NCBI RefSeq assembly: GCF_964019385.1
Contig: NC_088654.1
Location: 7,314,746-7,378,745 of the forward strand
Length of the DNA stretch: 64,000 nt
Source: Sycon ciliatum
Lineage: Eukaryota; Porifera; Calcarea; Leucosolenida; Sycettidae
Direction: 5' to 3'
A model generated the notes under the pieces. The model made no database searches and was not told where the DNA came from. It saw only the letters and a program-made list of their open reading frames with translations. Shown here in pieces: positions 53,192-61,396 of the stretch. Numbering within the stretch: the first letter of the stretch is position 1; every line of letters begins with the position of its first letter. The position numbers and the translations under genes were made by a program.

Positions 53192-53775
53192 GACGACTTT
53201 ATTCACTCCCAAAGCAGAAAAGAAAGCTTGAAAGGAGGCATGAAGCACAGCACCGGGATCCATATGACCCAAGGGTGAAGCACCAATCAATGAAGATAAA
53301 AGAAAATCTATACCAACTTCGATACTCACATAAAATCACATTCATGTATAACAGAACTACTCAAGTAGTAAACACCAAGCATGCTGCACATGGGACACTC
53401 CAAGCAAGACAAACTCAGACGAGATAAAACGGCATATGCAGAGAAAGAAAACACATGACTGGGGGCATATGGCAGAAATTCACGCCTCTCGGCTCGTCAC
53501 ACAGCACATGATGCACCACAATCATAAAACACACAGACTGAGACACATCGAGACATTACGGGCAGGCTAACATAAGGTCAACAGACCGTTCCGACCATGC
53601 CACTCTCCCATCCATGACCAGTCACCGACCGCACAATTCTGAGGGGTGCCCAGAAGAGCACATTGCTGCAGCCGCTGGATCACGGACGCGTGGAGCCCAA
53701 GGCTTAAGATGTGGCTGCGGCTCGTTCCTGACACACCACCCAGAGCACCAATGATAACTGGAACAATAGTTATCA
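53163..53775 (-). mobile_element. LINE 3' part, copy 2, with (AAT)n tail
   Basis: Nearly identical to 51128-51780 (same tail, same GTSRSHILSLGLHAS text) but shorter at its 5' end, where the ribozyme array begins. A deletion of about 40 bp sets it apart from copy 1. Confidence 0.82.
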
Positions 53776-53793
53776 TAATAATAGTTACTCAAT

Positions 53794-53840
53794 CTGCGGA
53801 CAGCATGCTGTTTCGTTCTTTTTGAACTCATCAGCGCAGC
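53794..53840 (-). ncRNA. Hammerhead ribozyme, array unit 1, complete
   Basis: Minus strand: stem I CTGCG/CGCAG, CTGATGA, helix II GTTC-AAAAA-GAAC, GAAA, stem III ACAGC/GCTGT with an AT loop, cleavage after C in GTC. Confidence 0.93.
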
Positions 53841-54021
53841 ACAGAGGAAATGAGGCCGAACCTGATAGCAATGGAAATAAAAATTTCCAATCAGGCCCGA
53901 ACGTACCTTGCCAGAGTGCTCAAACTGACAAGTCAGTGAGCTCTGCATAACGCAAACAGCAAAGGCACTACCCCACGCAAGAGTGCTCAACTGCTACAAG
54001 AGCAGGAGCGAAATACTCAAT

Positions 54022-54068
54022 CTGCGGACAGCATGCTGTTTCGTTCTTTTTGGACTCATCAGCGCAGC
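54022..54068 (-). ncRNA. Hammerhead ribozyme, array unit 2, one helix II mismatch
   Basis: Same as unit 1 except that helix II reads GTCC...GAAC, a C-A mismatch. Core intact. Confidence 0.88.
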
Positions 54069-54249
54069 ACAGAGGAAATGAGGCCGAACCTGATAGCAAT
54101 GGAAATAAAAATTTCCAATCAGGCCCGAACGTACCTTGCCAGAGTGCTCAAACTGACAAGTCAGTGAGCTCTGCATAACGCAAACAGCAAAGGCACTACC
54201 CCACGCAAGAGTGCTCAACTGCTACAAGAGCAGGAGCGAAATACTCAAT

Positions 54250-54296
54250 CTGCGGACAGCATGCTGTTTCGTTCTTTTTGAACTCATCAGCGCAGC
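54250..54296 (-). ncRNA. Hammerhead ribozyme, array unit 3, complete
   Basis: Identical to unit 1 in core and helices, although the rest of this unit is truncated after about 165 bp. Confidence 0.92.
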
Positions 54297-54467
54297 ACAG
54301 AGGAAATGAGGCCGAACCTGATAGCAATGGAAATAAAAATTTCCAATCAGGCCCGAACGTACCTTGCCAGAGTGCTCAAACTGACAAGTCAGTGAGCTCT
54401 GCATAACGTAATAATAGTTATAATAGTTATTATTAAGTAGTGGTTGCGACTTCGGCGATGATTTGTC

Positions 54468-54911
54468 AGAAAGGTTTGCTCCCCACACCGGAGCTCGCGC
54501 TATTCCGCCGACTTTACTTGACACTTGACTGACTCACGACTGCCATCCAGAGCGCACGAGAAGTCCATCGAACCTTCGACTCGGCAAACCTGTAAGAAAG
54601 CACCACTCCCTGCTCAATACACAGTGTTTCGGGGAATTCACCCCTCATCAGTTGAGCTTGAGTAGGCTGAGGAAGATTGTGCCTGAAGAGCACCACTTAT
54701 ATAGTGCTGTCCAGGCACAAACATCACCAGGGATACAAACTTACAGAGACGCTCCGCTTCCAGCGCGACAAACACCTCGTGAAAACCAGATAGCAGCGTG
54801 AGTCAGTGTCGCTCCTGGACGGTGAGACAGGGATGGCAGTCGTGAGTCAGTCAAGTGTCAAGTAAAGTCGGCGGAATAGCGCGAGCTCCGGTGTGGGGAG
54901 CAAACCTTTCT
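54468..54911. mobile_element. Hammerhead-bearing element with perfect 81-bp inverted repeats
   Basis: Arms 54468-54548 and 54831-54911 appear identical in reverse complement. The 282-bp centre carries a complete hammerhead on the minus strand. Both outer sides are atagttattatt repeats. No coding capacity. Confidence 0.88.
54612..54657 (-). ncRNA. Hammerhead ribozyme, complete, GTA cleavage site
   Basis: Minus strand: stem I GCTCAA/TTGAGC (6 bp), CTGATGA, helix II GGGG-TGAATT-CCCC, GAAA, stem III ACA-CTG-TGT, cleavage after A (GTA, allowed by the NUH rule). Confidence 0.92.
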
Positions 54912-55153
54912 AATAGTTATTATTATTATTATTATTATTGCAAATAACGCTGAGTATTTACACGAATGTATAAAAACCAGCATTTGCATTTCACGGCTAT
55001 CGGTGTTATTTTAGGCATGAGGCTGTGTGTAATATCTAATGTAAAATATTTATAGAGAGGGTGGTAACTGGCAAGCTGGCCTATGGAGTGCTCTAGGCAA
55101 CAGCCAGAGTTACATGTCCATGTACATGTACATGTAGTTCAAACACTCAATGA

Positions 55154-55198
55154 TGCAGACAGCCAGACTGTTTCGGCCAATGAGGCCTCATAAGTGCA
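55154..55198 (-). ncRNA. Hammerhead ribozyme with a core change, probably inactive
   Basis: Minus strand: stem I TGCA/TGCA, core CTTATGA instead of CTGATGA, helix II GGCC-TCATT-GGCC, GAAA, stem III ACAG-TCTGG-CTGT, C. Only the essential G of the core is lost, so this is a relic of the same class. Confidence 0.78.
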
Positions 55199-55499
55199 AC
55201 TCCGAGCTTAACATAGGATTGAACTGTCAGCCATGGCTACCAGAACCACAGACATTAGGACAGCGCGATGAACTAGCGCTGAGAGTGCTCAAACTGCTAG
55301 AAGCATGTAGTTCAAACAAAAATAGGAGGATGAAAAGGTCCTAGTATTTACTCCTATTTTCACACACTAAGGGATCATCGGAAAGCTGGGTTAGCTATAA
55401 ATTATCTAGAGCTGTAGACAGCATATAATTAGGGAGAACATGGGCGATAGCTAACACAATGCAAGTGTAGAATGATGATGTACATCATTCGTGGGAGCA

Positions 55500-55625
55500 T
55501 GAGTAAGGACTTAGGTGTGAATGGCTGTGCAATCCTGAGTGCGAGTACGTTCACGAAAATACCCATGTTAAAGAGAGATGAGGTCGCGGGTTCGAGCCCC
55601 GCAGTCGCACACCTGACTGCAAAAT
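55500..55625 (+). repeat. tRNA-like segment with B box, likely SINE remnant
   Basis: gcgggttcgagccccgc forms a good T-arm with a B box, and gtgtgaatg near 55516 can pair with cgcacac near 55610. The middle is too long for a tRNA. Confidence 0.4.
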
Positions 55626-56052
55626 CCCCACGAAGTACAATATAGCTCACTAGATGATCAAGGTGTGGGTTCTCTTCACTCAGAAGAGTAGAGTCGAGTG
55701 AGCTGCAACTTCCGGTGCCGAAAGGCGAGCTCATGCCCCTACATGGCTACTTCCCCATGTCTAGCCCCCAAGACGAAATGATAGTAGCCGACTGACCGAA
55801 ATTTAAAAACAAAATAAAAACAAAAAAACAGCGATGACCATCAGCCCCGATCAGGATATGATGTTTGTGAGCTAGTGCTGTAGGTAATCGGGAAGCAGGG
55901 CGTTGATAACGAACCACGTGATCACCCCACATCTACGGGCCATGGGTACGACTGAACGAATCAAAAGTATTGCAGCTGTTCCATCTCAATAATAATAATA
56001 ATAATAATAAATTGAAAGTAGGACGGAGGCAGAAAATATTACAAAAAATGTA

Positions 56053-57642
56053 TTGTCTACGCATGCATCTTATGTTCATGGTCACGTCTGGTGTGGAGTT
56101 TTCATTCGACAATATATGTACAAACAGAATGATGGAGTCGCCATGGGATCGCCTTTGGGACCAGTCTTGGCGAACATATTTGTTGGCTTCTGCGAGTCGT
56201 CTATTGACCCTTCACTTTGGCCATCAATGTACTGTCGTTTTGTTGACGATGTGTATTGTCACGACGACGACAAGGAAACCTGTGATAGGTTTATGGAAAC
56301 TCTCAACTCCTTACATCCAGCATTAAAATTCACATCAGATGGTGAAAACAATGGTATCCTTTCTTTCCTGGATGTTAGTATTTCTCGTAACATGGATACG
56401 CACAACATGGACACGACCATTTATAGAAAGCCCACTTTCACAGGCTTGTATATCCCATGGTCAAGTTTTACTCCAACTAAGTCCAAAACACACCTCGTCA
56501 AGGCCCTTGTCTACCGTGCACATAGGATATGTTCCCCTCATCTGCTGGACGAGGAACTAGAACGACTCTTAACCATAATGACAAAGAATGGCTATCCAAA
56601 GACACTTTTAATGAAACTCATCAACCAGAAACCGACCTTGGAAAAGACAATTACTTTTGGACCAGAGAGATGCCCTGTGGTACTACGTTTGCCATGGGTT
56701 GGTGCCGGTTCTTCGCGCGTCGAGAAGGAGGTGCGGAATATTGTTTGTTCTTCTTATCCGTGTGTCAAATTGTATGTCATCTTTGGGACGACCCGTGCGT
56801 TCAGCGTGAAGAAGGACGTTCTACCTACCCTAAGCAAAAGTAATTTAATCTACTTCTTTCAGTGCCGAAATTGTGAAAATCGGTACGTAGGTAGAACCTT
56901 TCAGCACCTGGGCGCACGGATTCGTCAACATGTACCGTTGAATCTTGTCCCTGTAGCTGCACGTGGTTCTCGACCTCGGCGTGGTCGTCCACCGAAGTGT
57001 CCAGTGCAGTCTGTGTCTGAGGTGGACTTGTCCAAGTCCGCTGTGGATACGCTTGCCGACGCCTCCTCCTTTTCGTCGGGCGGAGGGCTGGAGCCAACCC
57101 AAACAACAGTCAACAAGAAGAAGAGACCTATACGGAAACCACCGAAACTGACATCTGGACAATCGAGCCCGGGACGAGTCACCAGAAGTCAATTGAGGAG
57201 ACGAATTGATGACGAATCAAAAGAACCAATACTGGAAGTGACAACAACGGTTAATGTGAAGAAACGAGGTAGACCACGCAAGCAGGACAGACTGGACGTG
57301 GAGCAGCACACTGATCTCGACCGAGGCAATCGGAATTGCAGGGACGCAGGGCGTAATGGGAGAGATTCGCAAGCGGCAATATCGGAGGTCACAACGGCCA
57401 AGTCGTCGGGTCAGGGAAACGGTACCTCGGCAATCAAGTGTCACCTGTCGGGCAGTGCTAGTTGTCGTGAGTGGTATTCCGATGATGTATTCTCTGTTTT
57501 GTCGCGTGGTAGGTCTTTGTTACATCTTGCCGTGTTGGAAGCTTTGTACATACAGAAGTTAGACCCTGAGCTTTGTGTTCAGAAGGAGAATGTGTTGTCT
57601 TTGCAGTTGTTTGGCACTGTTCGTCGTGAAGGTGCGAAATAG
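56053..57642 (+). CDS. Penelope-type RT with GIY-YIG nuclease and AT-hook insert
   Basis: 529 codons open to a TAG. RT: DGVAMGSPLGPVLANIF (about residues 27-43), catalytic FVDD (63-66), FLDVSI (105-110), TTIYRKPTFTGLYIPWSS (121-138) and a thumb with LVYRAHRIC. Nuclease first half: LIYFFQCRNC, YVGRTF, ARIRQH (265-293). Then about 160 residues rich in K, R, S and P with RPRRGRPPK (307-315) and KKRGRPRK (403-410), both AT-hook motifs. Nuclease second half: SAIKCHLSGSASC, FSVLSRGRS and LEALYI with the expected catalytic Glu (459-500). The element's own start is missing, so no start codon is proposed. Confidence 0.85.
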   Translation: MSTHASYVHGHVWCGVFIRQYMYKQNDGVAMGSPLGPVLANIFVGFCESSIDPSLWPSMYCRFVDDVYCHDDDKETCDRFMETLNSLHPALKFTSDGENNGILSFLDVSISRNMDTHNMDTTIYRKPTFTGLYIPWSSFTPTKSKTHLVKALVYRAHRICSPHLLDEELERLLTIMTKNGYPKTLLMKLINQKPTLEKTITFGPERCPVVLRLPWVGAGSSRVEKEVRNIVCSSYPCVKLYVIFGTTRAFSVKKDVLPTLSKSNLIYFFQCRNCENRYVGRTFQHLGARIRQHVPLNLVPVAARGSRPRRGRPPKCPVQSVSEVDLSKSAVDTLADASSFSSGGGLEPTQTTVNKKKRPIRKPPKLTSGQSSPGRVTRSQLRRRIDDESKEPILEVTTTVNVKKRGRPRKQDRLDVEQHTDLDRGNRNCRDAGRNGRDSQAAISEVTTAKSSGQGNGTSAIKCHLSGSASCREWYSDDVFSVLSRGRSLLHLAVLEALYIQKLDPELCVQKENVLSLQLFGTVRREGAK

Positions 57643-57827
57643 ATCTCTTGATATTTCTCTCTTTTTCTTGTCACAACGTTTTTGTCACTTATTGGATTTG
57701 CATGCTGTTTTCTTGATTCTTCACATCTATTTTTTCGTGTCACTTCTACACATAATTGGAGTGATATATTTCTGAACTTCTTTTCCTTATAGTTGTAGTC
57801 TTTTAGCTTATTTCCATCATTCCCTGT

Positions 57828-57865
57828 AGTATTTTGACAAGAAGGGAACGAAAACGTTCAATACT
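57828..57865 (+). ncRNA. Worn hammerhead after the Penelope-type gene
   Basis: Stem I AGTATT/AATACT pairs perfectly and GAAAACGTTC is kept, but the core reads TTGACAA in place of CTGATGA and helix II is poor. Same strand as the RT gene. Confidence 0.5.
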
Positions 57866-57996
57866 TTGACACATGTCCTAATTGGCTGGTGGTGACTCTG
57901 GCGTAGATGCATGCGTAGATAATACATTTTTTGTAATAATAATAATAATTATTATTATTTCAAATGGTGAACGGTACTATTCGGCCAATAAAATGT

Positions 57997-58301
57997 AAAG
58001 AACTCTTCCTCTCCTCTCCTCCATGCGCTCTCACAGCCGACTCACTGCTACCCTCAGTAGCCATTACACACACCAACCAAGGAAGGGTTGCAGGTAGATA
58101 CTGAAATTCCTCCTGACAGCTGTTTCGCCTTCATAAGGCTCATCAGAGAAGGTGATATTTAATAGGATGATATCAGGTGGAGATGGTCAGATTTCAGTAT
58201 CTACCTGCAACCCTTCCTTGGTTGGTGTGTGTAATGGCTACTGAGGGTAGCAGTGAGTCGGCTGTGAGAGCGCATGGAGGAGAGGAGAGGACGAGTTCTT
58301 T
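57997..58301. mobile_element. Hammerhead-bearing element with 111-bp inverted repeats
   Basis: Arms 57997-58107 and 58191-58301 agree at 110 of 111 places by eye. The 83-bp centre is little more than one hammerhead on the minus strand. AAT repeats border the right side. Confidence 0.88.
58109..58152 (-). ncRNA. Hammerhead ribozyme, complete
   Basis: Minus strand: stem I CCTTCT/AGGAGG (one G-U), CTGATGA, helix II GCC-TTATGAA-GGC, GAAA, stem III ACAGCTGT (minimal loop), cleavage after C (GTC). Very short stem III helices are typical of metazoan type I forms. Confidence 0.91.
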
Positions 58302-58479
58302 AAATAATAATAATAATAATAATCTTCACTAGTTTGAGGGAAATAATGTATTATTATTATTAGATCCTGCACGGCCCAAATCCATCAGAGCGGGGCGGCA
58401 TGCGTTGCACGACTTTTAATTTTTTTAATTTTTACTATAAACCCAACTCGTGAAATAATTGAATATGTTGACAAAAACA

Positions 58480-59060
58480 AACAGGTACTGAGTAGGGGCT
58501 GCACTGGGCAACTGCGCTGCTGTCGTTGTGCACTGTGCCAATCTTTCTTCCTACGACGCAGAACCTCAATTTTTACTATTAAACACACTTCCTGCTCGTT
58601 GTCTGTCAACACGGTGTGTAGAATCTTGAAAAAAGCTACTAGTACTTCCTTCCTCGGAGGTTCTTCACTTTGTGTCTCTACACCGAGCAGACTAGCATCG
58701 TTATCCTCCAGCACATTAGTGCGTATTGATGGTACCTGTTCCTTCCTGCGTCCTCCTAGTACTAGAGTTGTTTTAGCCATACTTGTGTCAGTAGCAGTGA
58801 CAGCAGAGGCTTAGGTGCTGCTAGTACTTTAGTAGTTTCCGCATTCCACTGTCTCTCTCTCTCCTCCGTGTTGGTAGATACATCTAGCTGTTCAGTATAG
58901 GTGCATGTACATGTCTGTAGTTTAGCCCTGGCTGCATCTTTACTGCTCACAACACTGAGCTTGCAATACAGTGTAGTGTGGAGTGTGCACCGGTAGAGAC
59001 TGGTGCGGCGGTGCGCTAACATTAACTGTCAGTCTGCCACACACACCTTGATCGTGCTCC
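58480..59060 (-). pseudogene. Strongly decayed TRIM-like fragment (copy 4)
   Basis: On the minus strand pieces of the coiled-coil region of the TRIM genes can still be read: LSVVSSKDAARAKLQ, NTEERERQWNAET, GRRKEQVPSIRTNVL and IEVLRRRKKD, in several frames and with gaps. Much older than copies 1-3. Confidence 0.75.
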
Positions 59061-59398
59061 ATGCCATACAAGACTCTTTTACGGGCAAACAGAATACAAT
59101 TCACGGTGGCATGGTGAAGGATTAGAATACAACACCAAAAAATGAAAACAATTGTACATGTAAACAATGCCATTTTAGTGGAGGAAACAGTCAAGAATCT
59201 CTAATCCACTTTTGACATCAAAATCAATGAAAAAACGCAAAAAAGCCAGGAAAATACAAGTGCACTGTCTTGCCCACCATAATCTCCAAAAAACTCACAG
59301 CCGGCCCTTCGAGATTGCCAAATCTCGCAAAGTATTTTTTATTTTAATTTAGTTACGAAGTCTGAAGAAAATGTTGAACGGCCTCTGCTGGGATGACG

Positions 59399-59520
59399 AC
59401 TACACCATAGCTCAGTGGTTAGAGCATCGCTGGCTACAAGCGAGGGTCCCTGGTTCGAGTCCTGGTGGTGACAGTCAATTTTTTCTTCAGACTTTTCCCG
59501 TTTGTCTCTTTCCCTCAAAC
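59399..59520 (+). mobile_element. tRNA-derived SINE, second copy of the 53036 family
   Basis: Nearly identical to 53036-53160 from the A box to ccctcaaaccagt, here with a more complete 5' end (tacaccatagctcagtgg). Confidence 0.82.
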
Positions 59521-60130
59521 CAGTCAATATTTTAATTAAATTATTATAATATATTATAATTAAATTTACAGGACGGTGATACACGTATGATGATTGAGCA
59601 CCGCGAATGCACATGATTGCCGACCGCAACAACGCAAAAGCGAGTCGACACTTGACAAATGTACATCATCAAGTCTGCAAGTCATTACCTACGTTCGCCC
59701 AACATAATATACTATTATGAGATGCCGTCCATTGCTTTAGATAATTTTATTTAGCATTACATACGTATCGTTCACCCTTTTAAAAGAAGCAGGAAAATGA
59801 AGACATTATTCACCCCTCCTCTCTTGGTGATTTCCAGCCTAAGCAGGAGGAATAATTAGGATGGAGGAAAATATATATTGATCCTCCCTTACACAGAGGC
59901 AGTAAGCTTAGGTTGTGCGAACGTGCTCAATACCTGATTCAGGCAGAGCGGCGTACACAAAGGCACACACTGAAAACCCGTTGTTGACAACGGAATTTGT
60001 CCAAGGTTTTTATTGTGTGCCTTTGTGTATTATGATCCTCGTGTATCCTTTCGAAGGCGATATTAAAGACAATCCCACAGGTTACATAATTCCATGGGTG
60101 GAGCAGGAAAAGGAAATAGGGAACGAAGGT

Positions 60131-60393
60131 GATGAAAGCAAAGGAACTTCAATCTAATTTGTAACATGGAAATTGTGGGCACGAGTTATGCGATCGAGTT
60201 CACCAACTAAACCAGGTTTTGAGCAGTCAGACGTGCACAATCTAGCACAAAACTGGCAAGGAGTACTGAGACATTCCACGGCATGACAGTCAGCTTGAGC
60301 ACTGCTCCATAGCATACATGTACATGTAACTTGTGCCCACAATTAATAATTTTTTTCCATGTTACAAAATGAAGTTCCTTTGCTTTCATCATC
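60131..60393. mobile_element. Inverted-repeat element related to the 52193 element
   Basis: Arms of about 60 bp (gatgaaagcaaaggaacttc ... facing ...). The centre shares tagcacaaaactgg and gtactgagacattc with the arms of 52193-53007. No hammerhead found. Confidence 0.7.
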
Positions 60394-60844
60394 TTCCTTC
60401 CCTATTTCCATGCTACAAATGTTTTTCCAGGGCTCACCATCTGAGTTCCTAACTTCAATCTCAACTCAAGAAACACGAAAAAGTCATCAAAACAATAACA
60501 AAGCATTTGCAGCGAGAACGTTAGGCATCGCACAAGAGATTGTAACGGTGAGATCGGGAAAGTTCGAAACTTGGTGAGTCAAATTAGGTTATTGGGATTC
60601 GGAATTGGTGATAGTGAAATATTGAGATTAATAGAATCCGCTCTGCAGTAGCACAATGAACACAATCCGGCACTAGGATTGTAGTACGGCCTATGCAGGT
60701 GGTAAGCAAGTGCAAACTGAGCCTAAACTGGCCACTGTCACGGTGACGGTACCCAAATAAAAGTAGATCAACCAGCAAAGGGAGCCACAAAGGAAATTAC
60801 GAGGAATGTTATTATAAAATTCGGGTATTGAGCCAATAATAAAA

Positions 60845-60955
60845 GTAGAAAGGAAAAGGACATATGGAAACGACTGTATTATAGTATCTAGTTACAGTGG
60901 TGGAGAGTTACTCTAAACTCGTTTCCATAATTATGTCCTTTCCCTTTCTAATGGT
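60845..60955. mobile_element. Short relative of the 52193 element arm
   Basis: ggaaaaggacatatggaaac faces gtttccataattatgtcctt. The centre (gttacagtggtggagagtta) matches the outer arm at 52960-52985. Confidence 0.7.
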
Positions 60956-61019
60956 ATTATATTTATTATTTTACACCATAAATGGAGCGAGCTGTGCACT
61001 CAACATATTATTGTTATTT

Positions 61020-61135
61020 AATAATTATAAGCTTTCCCCGGGGGTGGTCGCGTATAGAAGCAGTATGCTGCATCGATGGGTTCGCTTATGCCGAACGCCT
61101 TGGATGAGAGGTGAGGGGAGAGAAAGAGCAGCGAG
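61020..61135 (-). mobile_element. LINE tail remnant
   Basis: On the minus strand cataagcgaacccatcg, gcagcatactgcttc and a stretch of ATT/AAT match 47600-47710. Confidence 0.55.
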
Positions 61136-61396
61136 GCAACCAACCCCTGATATGTATGTCACAATATTTATGACATTGAATAGCACGTTAAAAAAAGTAG
61201 ACGTTGTGATACATGACCTTGTCGCCGGAGCAGAACATTAGAACTAAATTCATGTTGGTGAAGTGCATGAGAAAGACAGTTACGATATTATATGTACTGT
61301 GGTAATACATGATGAGAAAACGCCCCTAGATAGTTTTTCATAGTGCTGGAGGGCGTCAGCCGAAGCTTGTGCTGCTCATCACTGTAAATTGTTATG

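Larger units (their letters stand above)
53788..54408 (-). mobile_element. Retrozyme-like tandem array: 228-bp unit, 2.7 copies, each with a hammerhead
   Basis: Units start at 53788, 54016 and 54244 with a period of exactly 228 bp and very few differences; the third is cut short. Each has one hammerhead on the minus strand and no coding capacity. The array is flanked by the direct repeat taataatagtta (53776-53787 and 54409-54420), which looks like a target duplication, though the text is simple. This is the layout described for animal retrozymes, whose RNA is cut to unit length and circularised. Confidence 0.85.
55990..57880 (+). mobile_element. Penelope-like element, 5' truncated
   Basis: Contains the RT palm and thumb and a GIY-YIG nuclease (see the coding entry), followed by 200 bp of 3' flank with a worn hammerhead at 57828-57865. 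It is bordered by (AAT)n on the left and AAT/ATT repeats on the right. The ORF lacks the first RT motifs. Hammerheads in Penelope-like elements are known from the literature. Confidence 0.85.

Noticed and set aside
56053-57642. LTR-type retroelement or telomerase
   Set aside because: The RT motifs, the thumb sequence and the GIY-YIG nuclease fit Penelope-like elements; there is no protease, integrase or LTR.
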